From assembly GCA_001464715.1 (NCBI GenBank), contig LNDT01000004.1:1-64000 (forward strand): DNA of 64,000 nucleotides, read 5' to 3'. Under the pieces are notes generated by a model. It searched no databases. It was not told the DNA's origin and was given only the letters and a program-made list of their open reading frames with translations. This document shows positions 1 through 9,731 of the stretch, one piece after another. The number at the start of each line of letters is the position of its first letter. Position 1 is the stretch's first letter. This DNA comes from Bdellovibrionales bacterium Ga0074137 (GTDB lineage: Bacteria > Bdellovibrionota > Bdellovibrionia > Bdellovibrionales > JAMPXM01). Both the position numbers and the translations under genes were made by a program.

Positions 1-2
1 AG

Positions 3-428
3 ACGCTAAAGACATTTTTTGACAAGAGCTCTGCGGCCCAGAGAGAAAATTACGAGCAGTCACTTGGTGAGTTGCGCGAAACTCATAAACGAGATCAAGA
101 TTTAATTTTCAAAAACTTCAACAAGCAGTCCACTGAGCGTGAGATGAAGTTCCAGGCGAAGTTGACGGAAGTTAATAACAAGTTTGAAAATCAGCTCCAG
201 ATCATGAAAGAGGATGGAGCAAAGCAGCTTCAGAATCAGATCGCCGCGTCCAACAAAGAAAAGAAAGTTTTAGTCGATCAAAAGAATATTGAGCTTCAGC
301 GTCAAGCGGCTCAGTACGAGAATCGAATTGCTAAGCTTGAAGACACACACAAACGTGAGGTTGACGGAATCAACAAACGTCATGAAGAATCGATCGTCAG
401 TATGACACGATCGAAAGGCCGAGCTTAA
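3..428 (+). CDS. Coiled-coil protein of unknown function, 3' part
   Basis: The reading frame is open from the window edge, so the 5' end is missing; about 141 residues are visible. The sequence is highly charged (Lys, Glu, Gln, Arg) with no hydrophobic segment and looks like one long alpha-helical coiled coil, with repeated phrases such as THKRDQD and THKREVD. The TAA stop overlaps the ATG of the pyruvate kinase gene (TAATG), so the two are probably translationally coupled. No enzymatic motif is visible. A structural or cytoskeleton-like role is possible, but the function is unknown. Confidence 0.7.
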   Translation, partial: TLKTFFDKSSAAQRENYEQSLGELRETHKRDQDLIFKNFNKQSTEREMKFQAKLTEVNNKFENQLQIMKEDGAKQLQNQIAASNKEKKVLVDQKNIELQRQAAQYENRIAKLEDTHKREVDGINKRHEESIVSMTRSKGRA

Positions 429-1909
429 TGTTAGCAGATCGCCGTACGAAAATAGTCGCAACGATTGGTCCGGCGGTTCAGGGACGTGAAAATTTAAAAA
501 AGGCGATTGCGGCAGGAATGAACGTCGCTCGTCTGAACTTTTCTCACGGAACACACGTTGACCATTTAGCCGTTATCAAGGATCTCCGCGCTCTTTCCAG
601 TGAGCTCAACGCACCGCTGACGGTTCTTCAAGATCTTCAAGGACCTAAAATTCGAGTCGGGCGTTTCGAAAATGGTTCGATCGAAATCTCTGAGGGGGAA
701 AAGGTCGTTGTCACGATTCGTGATGTTTTGGGCCGAAAAGGTCTCATTCCGTCGGACTTCAAGGCTCTTCCGAAAAGCTGCCAGCCCGGCGGTCGAATCA
801 TGTTTGACGACGGACTTTTTGAGCTTCGTGTGGATACGGTTGAAACGGAAGATATTCACTGCACGGTTGTCTATGGTGGGATTCTGAAAGATCGAAAAGG
901 AATGAATGTTCCGGGAGGGGAACTTTCGGTCGAATGCCTTACGCCGAAAGATCTTGTCGATCTGGAGTGGGGTCTTGATAACAACGTCGATTACATTGCC
1001 TTGAGTTTCGTTCGACGAGGCGATGACATCCGTCGACTTCGTGAGTTGATTCAAGCTCGGGGCTCCCAAGCCCGCATTGTCGCGAAAATCGAAATGCTGG
1101 AAGCGATCGATAATCTAGAGGAAATCGTAAGGCTTTCCGATGCCGTGATGGTGGCCCGCGGTGATCTCGCGGTTGAGGTTGGCCAAACAAGACTTCCACA
1201 AATCCAAAAGCAAATCGTGAGTCTTTGCAATACGATTGGACGACCGGTTATCACGGCGACTCAGATGCTTGACTCTATGACTGCGAATCCAAGGCCTACG
1301 CGAGCCGAAATTACCGATGTGGCCAACGCTGTCTTGGATGGTTCGGACGCTCTGATGCTTTCGGCAGAGAGTGCGAGCGGTAAATTCCCATTTCGTGCGA
1401 TACGAACAATGCACGATATCATTCTTGAGGTCGAAAAAAACGGCGACTATTTTTACGACATGCGAATGGACGCCCAGTTTTCGTCGGTGGCCGACGGAAT
1501 TGGTGCCGCCAGCGCACTGACCGCCATGAAACTCAACGCGACCGCCATTGTCTGTCTTACGACTTCGGGAAAAACAGCGACCATCATTTCTGGATTCCGA
1601 CCGAAAGCTCGAATTATTGCTGTGACCCACATCGTCCCGACGTTGAATCGTATTGAGCTTGTGTGGGGCATCCAGACACTTCAGATAGATCCCTACGACT
1701 CTTCGGATGAAGCGATGAAGCAGATCGAGGAAATGCTCTTACAGTACGGCCTCGTTAAGCCCGGCGACAAAGTCATATTGACCCTTGGCGTGCCCGTGCT
1801 TGAGAGAGGCACGACGAACGCACTTCGCGTTTATACGATCGCGCGTGAGGACGTCCGACGCCTCAGCGAGAGTGAGTTACCACTACGCTGTCGTCTGCCC
1901 AGCGCCTAA
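428..1909 (+). CDS. pyk: Pyruvate kinase
   Basis: Converts phosphoenolpyruvate and ADP to pyruvate and ATP, the last step of glycolysis, in the cytoplasm. The protein is 493 aa, close to the usual 470-500. It starts RRTKIVATIGPA and contains NFSHG, LQDLQGPKIRVG, the active-site region around KIEMLEAIDNLEEI, the Mg/substrate loop VARGDLAVE and the ITATQMLDSM signature, followed by a C-terminal allosteric-type domain. The ATG overlaps the TAA of the upstream coiled-coil gene. An intrinsic terminator follows. All core motifs are present and the gene looks intact. Confidence 0.97.
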   Translation: MLADRRTKIVATIGPAVQGRENLKKAIAAGMNVARLNFSHGTHVDHLAVIKDLRALSSELNAPLTVLQDLQGPKIRVGRFENGSIEISEGEKVVVTIRDVLGRKGLIPSDFKALPKSCQPGGRIMFDDGLFELRVDTVETEDIHCTVVYGGILKDRKGMNVPGGELSVECLTPKDLVDLEWGLDNNVDYIALSFVRRGDDIRRLRELIQARGSQARIVAKIEMLEAIDNLEEIVRLSDAVMVARGDLAVEVGQTRLPQIQKQIVSLCNTIGRPVITATQMLDSMTANPRPTRAEITDVANAVLDGSDALMLSAESASGKFPFRAIRTMHDIILEVEKNGDYFYDMRMDAQFSSVADGIGAASALTAMKLNATAIVCLTTSGKTATIISGFRPKARIIAVTHIVPTLNRIELVWGIQTLQIDPYDSSDEAMKQIEEMLLQYGLVKPGDKVILTLGVPVLERGTTNALRVYTIAREDVRRLSESELPLRCRLPSA

Positions 1910-1967
1910 AAAAAATTCAGAGACCCAATTGAATCCGAGCGGCCAAGCGCTTCGTCTGATAAAACGT

Positions 1968-1996
1968 AAACTCCCCAGCGATGGGTGAGTTTTTTG
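1968..1996 (+). terminator. Intrinsic terminator after pyk
   Basis: AAACTC and CCCA pair with TGGG and GAGTTT around a GCGA loop (one T bulge), and the stem runs into a TTTTTT tract. It lies 58 nt after the pyk stop. Confidence 0.8.
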
Positions 1997-2021
1997 ATTT
2001 TTCACGCGAAGGGGCCTCGCC

Positions 2022-2708
2022 GTGATTTTAAGAAATTGGGCATCGAAGTACGTAGCGCTTATCCTCTTAATCGCTGCAGTTTCTGTCTTTCAAAGCACAT
2101 CTCAAGCTGACCCGATTTCGACCAAAGAGGCCGATGAGTGGGTCTCGCTGGTGCGACAGATAAGAGGTATGGGCCCCGAATTTGATGTCAAACTCGACGC
2201 CCAGGAGCGGGTCGACAAGGCGCTAGAGGGCCTCAAGAAATTCCCTAATTTCCCAAAATTTTACCGAGATCTTGGCGACGGACTTCACACGCTGGGTCAC
2301 ATGGCCGAGCATGAACATCGATTTGAGAAGGCCATCGATTATCACCGCAGTGCCTTTGAGGTTTATAGTCGCACAGGCGGCCTCAAGACCCGCGAAAGCT
2401 GGAATGATGGGCGCCAACACGCTATCGAGCACATCTTTTTGAATATCTATGATCTTGGGATTTACCATGAGCGCCTGGGTTCTAAGGACCTTGCTCATCG
2501 CTATTTCGATGCCGCCTTCGGTTTTGCTCTTCAGTATGAGCTTCAGAACTTAGATACAGAGAGGTTAACACCTCGCTATGACGCCTTGGTCGATCGCTTC
2601 GAGAGGCTTCGCATTGCGAGCGGAAGCGAGTCGCTGACGATAGGAAAAGAGACCACTCCAATTTTAATGGAGCTTCAATGTGCGGCTAGTTTTATATCGG
2701 TGAATTAA
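2022..2708 (+). CDS. Exported helical-repeat protein, unknown function
   Basis: 228 aa from a GTG start preceded by a GAAGGGG ribosome-binding site. The N-terminus (about residues 10-30, VALILLIAAVSVF followed by a QADP-like cleavage region) is a signal peptide. The mature part is alpha-helical and looks like tetratricopeptide-type repeats (EKAIDYHRSAFEVYSRTGG and AHRYFDAAFGFALQYEL). Probably periplasmic. I do not recognise a specific family. It is monocistronic between the pyk terminator and a convergent gene. Confidence 0.75.
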   Translation: MILRNWASKYVALILLIAAVSVFQSTSQADPISTKEADEWVSLVRQIRGMGPEFDVKLDAQERVDKALEGLKKFPNFPKFYRDLGDGLHTLGHMAEHEHRFEKAIDYHRSAFEVYSRTGGLKTRESWNDGRQHAIEHIFLNIYDLGIYHERLGSKDLAHRYFDAAFGFALQYELQNLDTERLTPRYDALVDRFERLRIASGSESLTIGKETTPILMELQCAASFISVN

Positions 2709-2724
2709 CGAGCTTTGTTTCGAA

Positions 2725-3708
2725 TTATGTGCGCGTCACTTTGCGGCAGGCGTGGATAATCTCCCAGTAGGGGAATTGGGTTTCGAGATCGACAAAGTTC
2801 ATACTCACGGCAAGGCCGGCATCCGTTGAGAACTTTTCTCCGACAAGTTTTTTCTCAGAAAGCCCATTCACATCATCGACATTAAAAAGTGAACCCAAAT
2901 CCCGCATCGAGTCGTTTTGCATTTGAGTGAGATTTAGCTTCACTTCACCTTTTTCATTGGGCGTCGCTTTTTTTCCGTAAAAGAGCAGCGCTTTGATCGT
3001 CTTCATTTCTTTCTCTTCGATCGCGGTGCGCTTGTCTTCGCTCTTAAAAAGAAAGTCGTTATAGAAATCGACAAAGTTCACAAGAAAATCAGGCTTAAAG
3101 ACGGTGAGACGCTGTTTACCTTCGCCAAGGTCTTCAATCTTCATGTGGCCAAGAGCTTGAAGAACTTCCGTCATGGTCGTCATTTTATTTGTTGGTTGTT
3201 GAAAGATCTGAATGGTGTGGCGCCTGAGGGTGCCCGGCGGGACCAGCGTTCCAGCCTCCGTGGTTTCGCCGTAGACTTTCGCGACATTCCCCAAAATAGC
3301 GCAAAGACGCGTCACCGTGTGGGGCGGGAAGACAGCATTGGTCTCTTCGTCGGATTTTTCAAGGGTGCGGATTTTCTGATTGGCGCTTCTTAAGTGATTG
3401 TTCACCGTGCGCATGATGGCTTTAGCCCACTCGGGGAAAGTCTTAAACTGCGCATTGAGCGACTTAAACGGTAGTTCGATAATCGTGGTGTCCACCAAAG
3501 CGCGCGCTGACGCAGATCTTGGTTTGGCATCGAAGAAAGCCATTTCGCCGATCATGTCCCCAGGGCCAAGTTCGGCCAAGGTGATTTCCGAATTTCCTTT
3601 TGATTTTAAAACGGCAAGCTTTCCAGCTTTGATGACGTACATCGCCTCTGAAAGATCGCCCTCGCGAAACAGATAGTCATTTTTTTTAAGAACGCGAGGA
3701 CCGGCCAT
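2725..3708 (-). CDS. Cyclic-nucleotide-binding-domain protein
   Basis: 327 aa. Residues 1-115 form a CRP/FNR-like cyclic-nucleotide-binding fold: the LFREGD loop, VIKAGKLAVL, the phosphate-binding cassette region GPGDMIGEMAFFDAKPRSASARA, and IIELPFKSL. The remaining 200 residues are not an obvious CRP-type helix-turn-helix; they may hold a degenerate winged helix and a conserved C-terminal domain. It probably senses a cyclic nucleotide or is a regulatory subunit; the output is unknown. It is convergent with the preceding gene (16 nt gap). Confidence 0.85.
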   Translation of the reverse strand: MAGPRVLKKNDYLFREGDLSEAMYVIKAGKLAVLKSKGNSEITLAELGPGDMIGEMAFFDAKPRSASARALVDTTIIELPFKSLNAQFKTFPEWAKAIMRTVNNHLRSANQKIRTLEKSDEETNAVFPPHTVTRLCAILGNVAKVYGETTEAGTLVPPGTLRRHTIQIFQQPTNKMTTMTEVLQALGHMKIEDLGEGKQRLTVFKPDFLVNFVDFYNDFLFKSEDKRTAIEEKEMKTIKALLFYGKKATPNEKGEVKLNLTQMQNDSMRDLGSLFNVDDVNGLSEKKLVGEKFSTDAGLAVSMNFVDLETQFPYWEIIHACRKVTRT

Positions 3709-3853
3709 ATTGAAGTTAAGTCTATATCAAGCGTCCGACAAAGTGATGCATCGTTGGCATCGTTCGCCGAAAGGCCAGGAGTGGCGCCAGACAAAAGGCT
3801 CGAACACGGGCGAGCAAGGGCCGCGAGTGAAAGCACTCTGGCGGTTCTTGCCT

Positions 3854-5038
3854 TTACTGGCGTTCAAGCTTCAATAGATCGCCATCGTCGGTTGCGAGAA
3901 ATATTTCACCCGACGGAGACTCGGCAACATGGCGAAAGCGCTTTTTCATGTCTTCAAAAAGCCGCGTCTCGTTCCCCGATTTAATATCGGTGATATTGAC
4001 GTGCTGAAGAACCAGAGCGCCTTGAATAAATTTACCAGCGAGTTCTTTAGGAGCTTTCCCACTGGGAATTAGAAGCGAGCTTGGCGCAATCGATGGAACA
4101 TAATACTTCACAGGCTGTTCCAGTCCAGGCTGAGAATTCTTACCGATGCGAGGTCCCCAATATTCACGACCATAAGTGATCGTCGGCCAGCCGTAGTTCG
4201 CGCTAGCCTTGATGAGATTCACTTCGTCACCACCGCGTGGTCCGTGCTCAGAAACATAAACATCGCCCGTTCCAGGGTCGATGGCGATGCCCTGAGGGTT
4301 TCTGTGACCCCAAGAGTAGATCTCGGGTTTTGGGGTGACGTTCCCAACAGATGATTTTTGAGTATAGGGATTTTGTGGGTGAGGCTTTCCCTCAAGAGTG
4401 AGGCGTACAACCTTTCCCCAGTGCTGCGAGAGGTCTTGGGCACGGTCCCTTTGATTGCGTTCGCCCAGAGTCATAAAAACGCCGCCAGATTTTGGAAATG
4501 CGAGCCGGGAGCCGAAGTGAAGACTTGAATCGACACTGGGTTCCGCCTCAAAAATTCGAGTGATGTTTTCGATTTTCGGGGACTTCCATTCTCCGCGAAA
4601 AAGAGCCGTCGTTTGATTTGATTTCTTTTCGCTCGCAGTGCCTTTGTCCGGAGTTACACTGGCGGTGAGGTAGATCCAAGTTTTCCCGCTCTCGCGATAG
4701 ACCTTAACATCTAAAAGACCACCTTGGCCGCGGGCGACGACCGTGGGGCCGCCGGCGACGGCCTGACTCTTTCCAGTCTTCGCGTCCACGAGGAGGAGTT
4801 CGCCACTTTTCAATGCCAGAATAATTTCGGAGTCCGAAATAAAATCAAAGCCCCAAATAATATCCGAAGCCTTAAAGACTGGCGTCGCTTTGAAAGCCGC
4901 CGATGCAATCTTCTCGGCCGGAGCGGGCGATCCAAATGCGGCGAAGCTAGTTACGGTACCAGAGAGGGTACCAGCCACGAACAGACCGTAAACTGCGGCA
5001 ATTGTTTTAAAGCGTAGTCGTTTCGACACGGCGAACAT
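3854..5038 (-). CDS. PQQ-dependent sugar dehydrogenase-like protein (glucose/sorbosone dehydrogenase family)
   Basis: 394 aa with an N-terminal signal sequence (residues about 12-32), so periplasmic or extracellular. The body is a beta-propeller of the soluble aldose sugar dehydrogenase type: SWGHRNPQGIAIDP, YVSEHGPRGGDEVN and ANYGWPTITYG are the typical active-site and Ca/PQQ-binding phrases of this family. Predicted to oxidise sugars or aldoses with PQQ; the substrate cannot be told from sequence. It directly follows the CoA-transferase gene on the same strand (their ends touch), so it may be the distal gene of that operon, although function does not obviously connect them. Confidence 0.88.
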   Translation of the reverse strand: MFAVSKRLRFKTIAAVYGLFVAGTLSGTVTSFAAFGSPAPAEKIASAAFKATPVFKASDIIWGFDFISDSEIILALKSGELLLVDAKTGKSQAVAGGPTVVARGQGGLLDVKVYRESGKTWIYLTASVTPDKGTASEKKSNQTTALFRGEWKSPKIENITRIFEAEPSVDSSLHFGSRLAFPKSGGVFMTLGERNQRDRAQDLSQHWGKVVRLTLEGKPHPQNPYTQKSSVGNVTPKPEIYSWGHRNPQGIAIDPGTGDVYVSEHGPRGGDEVNLIKASANYGWPTITYGREYWGPRIGKNSQPGLEQPVKYYVPSIAPSSLLIPSGKAPKELAGKFIQGALVLQHVNITDIKSGNETRLFEDMKKRFRHVAESPSGEIFLATDDGDLLKLERQ

Positions 5039-5698
5039 TTAAATCACCATCGCTTTTGCATCGGCGGCCACTTCGACCGGAGCGCCCGTCGCCTTGATGA
5101 CTTGTTCAACGGTCAAATCTGGAGCCCACTCGAGAAGTTTGAATCCCTTTCCTTTGATGACATCCAAGACACCGTAATCGGTCACGATACGATCGATGCA
5201 GTTTTGACCCGTCAAAGGAAGAGTGCACTTTTTAATGAGCTTATGAGTTCCATCTTTCGCGACGTGCTCCATCGCGACAATCACGCGCCGAGCTCCAGCG
5301 ACAAGATCCATTGCTCCGCCCATACCCTTCACCATTTTTCCTGGGATCATCCAGTTGGCAATCGAGCCATCCTGGTCGACCTGCATCGCCCCAAGAACTG
5401 TCAAATCGATGTGGCCTCCGCGAATCATCGCAAAGCTGTCAGCACTCGAAAAAAACGAAGCTCCTTTCAGCGCAGTCACCGTTTGTTTTCCAGCGTTGAT
5501 GAGGTCCGCGTCGACGTCTCCATCCAGCGGAAAAGGGCCCAGTCCCAGAAGACCGTTCTCACTTTGCAGCATCACGTTCATTGATTCTGAAATAAAGTTT
5601 GCGACCAGAGTGGGAATTCCGATTCCCAGATTAACGCAAAATCCAGGCTGAACTTCTTTGGCGATTCGTTTTGCGATTTGTTCACGTGTCAGTGGCAT
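5039..5698 (-). CDS. 3-oxoacid/acetate CoA-transferase subunit B
   Basis: Beta subunit of a heterodimeric 3-oxoacid CoA-transferase (AtoA/ScoB/PcaJ type), which activates acetoacetate or another oxoacid with CoA from succinyl- or acetyl-CoA. 219 aa from the ATG at 5698, chosen because an AAGGA sequence lies just upstream; an in-frame extension to 5836 exists but would overlap the A subunit. [14 protein letters not shown] and the catalytic glutamate motif [11 protein letters not shown] are present. One base separates it from the subunit A gene. Together with the thiolase it forms an acetoacetate degradation operon. Confidence 0.93.
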   Translation of the reverse strand: MPLTREQIAKRIAKEVQPGFCVNLGIGIPTLVANFISESMNVMLQSENGLLGLGPFPLDGDVDADLINAGKQTVTALKGASFFSSADSFAMIRGGHIDLTVLGAMQVDQDGSIANWMIPGKMVKGMGGAMDLVAGARRVIVAMEHVAKDGTHKLIKKCTLPLTGQNCIDRIVTDYGVLDVIKGKGFKLLEWAPDLTVEQVIKATGAPVEVAADAKAMVI

Positions 5699-5699
5699 T

Positions 5700-6437
5700 T
5701 CAAGTTTTCCTTGTGGTTCGCTGCTCGATGCGCTTTTCGAGTTTTGGAGATTTGATAATGCGCTGGACGAAAACACCTGGTGTGTGAATTTGATCAGGGT
5801 CAAGTTCACCGACGGGAACGATTTCTTCGACCTCAACCACGGTGACTTTTCCGGCCGTTGCCATCATCGGGTTAAAGTTTCTTGCGGTCTTTCTGAAAAC
5901 CAGGTTTCCGAAAGTGTCTGCCTTCCACGCTCTTATTAGCGCAAATTCACCGCGAATTCCGCGCTCCATAACGTAAGGTCGGCCCTCGAATTCGCGAATA
6001 TCTTTTCCTTCCGCGACTAGGGTGCCGACACCCGTTGGGGTGTAGAAAGCAGGAATTCCAGCACCGCCCGCACGCACTCGTTCCGCCAATGTCCCTTGGG
6101 GACAAAATTCAAGTTCGAGTTCGCCAGAGAGGTAGAGCTTTTCGAAGGTCGCATTTTCCCCAACGTAGCTTGAGACCATCTTTTTGATCTGCCGCGTGTG
6201 AAGAAGAAGACCTAAACCAAAATCATCGACGCCGGCGTTATTTGAAACGCAGGTAAGATTTTTCACGCCGGAATCGCGAAGCGCTAATATTAGATTCTCT
6301 GGAATTCCGCAGAGTCCGAAGCCTCCGACGAGAATCGTCATTCCATCTTTAACTCCGGACAGAGCTTCTGCAGCACTGTTAAATATTTTCGAATGACGAG
6401 CGGTCTGTGTTGCTCCGGCGGACGTTGTTTCTGTCAT
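5700..6437 (-). CDS. 3-oxoacid/acetate CoA-transferase subunit A
   Basis: Alpha subunit (AtoD/ScoA/PcaI type), 245 aa. The glycine-rich motif [13 protein letters not shown] (about residues 38-50) and [15 protein letters not shown] are diagnostic, as are [27 protein letters not shown] and [14 protein letters not shown]. The gene sits 6 nt after the thiolase stop and 1 nt before subunit B, all on the minus strand, so the three are co-transcribed. The N-terminal 20 residues are Ser/Thr/Ala-rich and not part of the core. Confidence 0.94.
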   Translation of the reverse strand: MTETTSAGATQTARHSKIFNSAAEALSGVKDGMTILVGGFGLCGIPENLILALRDSGVKNLTCVSNNAGVDDFGLGLLLHTRQIKKMVSSYVGENATFEKLYLSGELELEFCPQGTLAERVRAGGAGIPAFYTPTGVGTLVAEGKDIREFEGRPYVMERGIRGEFALIRAWKADTFGNLVFRKTARNFNPMMATAGKVTVVEVEEIVPVGELDPDQIHTPGVFVQRIIKSPKLEKRIEQRTTRKT

Positions 6438-6443
6438 TTTGGA

Positions 6444-7661
6444 CTACACTTTCTCGACGACAAGAGCGACAGCTTCGCCGCCGCCAATGCACAAAGTTGC
6501 AAGACCGTATTTTCCGCCGCGCGAATGAAGAGCGTGAACAAGTGTGGTTAAGATTCGCGCGCCCGAAGCGCCGATCGGGTGACCGATGGCGACGGCGCCG
6601 CCAAGCACATTCACTTTTTCGGCCGCCAGTTTCAAATCCTTCATCGCGACCATTGTGACTGCAGCGAACGCTTCGTTTATTTCGAAGAGGTCGATTTGAC
6701 TCATTTCTAAGCCGGCCGCTTTTACGGCCTTTTGCATAGCGCCGACCGGAGCCGTCGTAAACCATTTTGGATCTTGCGAGTGCGTTGCATAGCCAATGAT
6801 TTTAGCTAGGGGTTTTACGTTTTTCGCCTTGACTGCGGCGCCACTCATTAAGACCAGCGCTGCCGCACCATCATTGATTTTCGATGCGTTGGCTGCAGTG
6901 ATTGTGCCGGTTTTTTCAAAGGCTGGTTTGAGGCCAGGAATTTTTGCGAAGTCTGTTTTGGTGGGATCTTCGTCGTTTTCAATTTTCAGCGGACCCTTTT
7001 TTGACGCAATTTCGACGGCGACGATTTCTTTTTTGAAAAGGCCTTCGGCTTGTGCCGCTTGTGCTTTTTTGTACGAGCTCACGGCGAACTCATCTTGTTG
7101 TTCGCGGCTAAAAGAATTTTCTTTCACGCAAAGTTCAGCGGCCACGCCCATATGAAAATTGTTGTAGGGATCCCAAAGTCCATCGTGAATCATCGAATCA
7201 GCGAGCGATGTGTCGCCCATTCTGAAGCCTGATCTCGATTTCGCTAAAAGGTGGGGAGCCAGAGACATATTCTCCTGGCCACCGGCGACCGCAATCTGTG
7301 TTGAGCCAAGCCGGATGTTATCGGAAGCAAGCATGACAGCTTTTAATCCCGAGCCACAAACTTTGTTGATCGTCATGGCCGCTGTCGACGATGGCACGCC
7401 GGCATAGATCATCGCTTGTCTTGCGGGCGCTTGGCCAAGACCCGCGGTCAGAACGTTTCCCATGATCACTTCATCGATGTTTTCTGGAGAAACACCGGCG
7501 CGAAGAATGGCTTCTTTGATCGCGATAGCGCCCAGACGCGGCGCAGGAATATCGCTCAATCCACCTTGAAAGCTTCCAATCGGTGTCCGCGCGGCACTCG
7601 CAATGAAGACCTCTGGAAAGTTTCCTGAAAAGCTCGCGGGTGAATTCTGTTGAGTGCTCAT
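6444..7661 (-). CDS. Acetyl-CoA C-acetyltransferase (thiolase)
   Basis: 405 aa from ATG 7661, which has GGAG 8 nt upstream; an upstream in-frame start to 7700 is less likely. Cleaves acetoacetyl-CoA to two acetyl-CoA (or the reverse). The nucleophilic Cys is in NKVCGSGLKAV, the catalytic His in GHPIGASGAR and the second Cys in LCIGGGEAVAL. First gene of the operon with CoA-transferase subunits A and B, so the pathway is acetoacetate activation and thiolysis, or ketone-body/PHB-related metabolism. Confidence 0.95.
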   Translation of the reverse strand: MSTQQNSPASFSGNFPEVFIASAARTPIGSFQGGLSDIPAPRLGAIAIKEAILRAGVSPENIDEVIMGNVLTAGLGQAPARQAMIYAGVPSSTAAMTINKVCGSGLKAVMLASDNIRLGSTQIAVAGGQENMSLAPHLLAKSRSGFRMGDTSLADSMIHDGLWDPYNNFHMGVAAELCVKENSFSREQQDEFAVSSYKKAQAAQAEGLFKKEIVAVEIASKKGPLKIENDEDPTKTDFAKIPGLKPAFEKTGTITAANASKINDGAAALVLMSGAAVKAKNVKPLAKIIGYATHSQDPKWFTTAPVGAMQKAVKAAGLEMSQIDLFEINEAFAAVTMVAMKDLKLAAEKVNVLGGAVAIGHPIGASGARILTTLVHALHSRGGKYGLATLCIGGGEAVALVVEKV

Positions 7662-7747
7662 TTGAATGCTCCTATCGTGACTCGAGGTGGTCTCAAACAA
7701 GTGCCTCAGGCGTCACTCGATGACACTTGAGGCCATAGGATGGATTA

Positions 7748-8821
7748 ATGACACTGCGCTTTTCTGAATCTCGAGCGTTTACTCTTTCGATTGCGATCTT
7801 TCTCGCAACTTTTTTGGGCGCTGTCTTTTTTGTGTCATCGTCGCTAGCAAAAGAAACCAAGTTCAAAGACTACCCCTTTGAAATTTCAAAAAGCGAACGC
7901 CTCGTCATTCAAGGCGTTCGAGGAAATGTGAAATTAGTTGCGGCCGCGGCAGGCCAGCCGACCGTCGTACGTGCCCGGAAAACAGTCAGCGAACCAATGA
8001 AGCCCGGAGCGTCTGAGCGCTACGATGCACTGTCGTTTTCGGTTCGCCGAGAAGGTGGCGTTGTCATCGTGGAACCTCGGGGCCCCTCGTCTCGCCAAGA
8101 GTGGGTGGACTGGAGTCGACCGGGCCAGCCGGAACTTTCGCTTGAAATCCAAGCGCCAGCCACGTCCGCAGAAATTCACATGCATTCAGGATCAGTTTCA
8201 GTCTCGGGATGGACCGACAATCTTGCGGTTTCGCTTCAAGAAGGAAAAGTCGCTGCTTCCGGTGGATCCGGAAAACTCGGTGTTAATATTCTCCGCGGTG
8301 ACGTGAAGATTGAGAAACATAACGGTTCTATCGACCTTGAAAGTCACACAGCAAAAATTTCTGTTTCGAACTCGGAAGGCAACCTGCGCATCCACTCGTT
8401 CGCGGGCGATTCATCTGTGGCAAATCTCAAAGGCGATACAATCTTTCGAGGAAAATCGGGGTCTGCAAATCTCTCGAAGTTGACGGGGGCTTTGAAATTT
8501 GAAAACGGCCGCGGCCGAATTGAGGGGACCTCAATCGACGGTCCCGTTCGCGGCGTGAATGACGACGGGAGCATCAATCTTCAGCTGGCAGGAGAGCCTG
8601 ATCTCTCGATCGAAACGTCCGACGGTGCCGTGACGGTGAAACCGCCGGCAGGATCCGGAGCGCTGCTTAAACTTTCCACTGAAGAAGGGGCCATTGTCGC
8701 TCCGGATTCCGTCGCCGTACCTAAAGTTTCCGGAGCTAAATCGGTCGTGGCGCGAATGAGTGGTTCCGCGAAAGGCGTCATAGCGGTGAGATCAAAAAAA
8801 GGAACCATTCGAGTTCGCTAG
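7748..8821 (+). CDS. Exported DUF4097-like beta-repeat protein
   Basis: 357 aa. The N-terminus (about residues 12-34) is a signal peptide or membrane anchor. The rest is a series of short beta-strand repeats with Gly/Ser turns (GSVSVSG, GKVAASGGSGKLGV, GSIDLES, GDSSVANLKGD, GSINLQLAG) as in DUF4097 putative adhesin-like proteins that form a beta-solenoid. Probably periplasmic or cell-surface; function unknown. Divergent from the thiolase operon. It ends at a genuine TAG stop. Confidence 0.8.
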   Translation: MTLRFSESRAFTLSIAIFLATFLGAVFFVSSSLAKETKFKDYPFEISKSERLVIQGVRGNVKLVAAAAGQPTVVRARKTVSEPMKPGASERYDALSFSVRREGGVVIVEPRGPSSRQEWVDWSRPGQPELSLEIQAPATSAEIHMHSGSVSVSGWTDNLAVSLQEGKVAASGGSGKLGVNILRGDVKIEKHNGSIDLESHTAKISVSNSEGNLRIHSFAGDSSVANLKGDTIFRGKSGSANLSKLTGALKFENGRGRIEGTSIDGPVRGVNDDGSINLQLAGEPDLSIETSDGAVTVKPPAGSGALLKLSTEEGAIVAPDSVAVPKVSGAKSVVARMSGSAKGVIAVRSKKGTIRVR

Positions 8822-8861
8822 CTTTGACAAAACACACTCTCTCGGGCGAGGTTGGCGACTT

Positions 8862-9707
8862 ATGAAAAAGACAAAGCCCAAAGCGACGAAAGCTTCCAAG
8901 ACGACCAGCGCGGTGAAAGCGGCCCCTAAAAAAGCCGTTAAAGCCGCCTCAAAGCCTGCCGCGAAAGTGGCAAAGCCCGCACTTAAAAAAGCGGCGAAGC
9001 CAGTTTTAAAGGGTGCAAAGCCAGCCGCTAAGCCGGCATCGAAGGTGGACGTCAAAGCCAAGGCAGGCGCAAAGCCAGTCAAGACCGTTGAAAAAGTCGC
9101 ACTGAAGCCAATGGCGACCAAGGCCGCCGGAAAAGCCGTCGATAAAACTCTCTCAAAATCACCAGAAAAACCAATGCCGAAAGCGGCTGTGGCGAAAGCC
9201 ACTCCTTTGGCTCCGAAGGCCAGCGCCAAAACCGCTGCTGCAAAGCCAGCGGTAAAGCCGCCAGCGAAAGTTGTTGAACCACGGGTCGTCGTGCCCGAAG
9301 AGCCAGACACAGCTGAGGACGTTGTTCTCACAGACGCTGATGGTCGTCGCTACTGCCGAACGAAGGATTGCGACCGTCTTTCAGAAGTCGATAATTACTG
9401 CCGTTATCACTACATTCTGCTTTGGAAGAACATCCAGATCCGTCGAAACATCCTTCAAGAAGGAAAGCTCGGCCGTTACATCGAAGAACTCACAGCGAGA
9501 TATCCGGACAAATTCCTAGAGATCCTTAAAAAAGATCTGCGCAGCGAAAAAGACTTCCTCGCGGCGATTCAGGAACTTGAAATCGATGAATCGGCTGTTG
9601 AGGCAGAATTCGACGACGAAGAGTCACAAGCAGATTTGTTTGAGATTCAGCGTGTCTCTGATTCAGGAAACGCTGGGGATCGTTCAGATTCCGACGACCG
9701 ATTCTAA
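8862..9707 (+). CDS. Lys/Ala/Pro-rich histone-H1-like N-terminus fused to a CxxxxC domain
   Basis: 281 aa with two distinct parts. Residues 1-145 are almost only Lys, Ala, Pro, Val and Thr in KPAxK / KKAxK style repeats, as in histone H1-like tails, and are probably disordered and DNA- or RNA-binding. Residues 155-250 contain GRRYCRTKDCDRLSEVDNYCRYHY, a Cys/His cluster that may bind metal, then a helical region and an acidic C-terminus. The gene has a strong intrinsic terminator. I do not know a function; nucleic-acid binding is the reasonable inference. Confidence 0.75.
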   Translation: MKKTKPKATKASKTTSAVKAAPKKAVKAASKPAAKVAKPALKKAAKPVLKGAKPAAKPASKVDVKAKAGAKPVKTVEKVALKPMATKAAGKAVDKTLSKSPEKPMPKAAVAKATPLAPKASAKTAAAKPAVKPPAKVVEPRVVVPEEPDTAEDVVLTDADGRRYCRTKDCDRLSEVDNYCRYHYILLWKNIQIRRNILQEGKLGRYIEELTARYPDKFLEILKKDLRSEKDFLAAIQELEIDESAVEAEFDDEESQADLFEIQRVSDSGNAGDRSDSDDRF

Positions 9708-9731
9708 TTTGAGTCGGGTTCGCCAAGTTTG

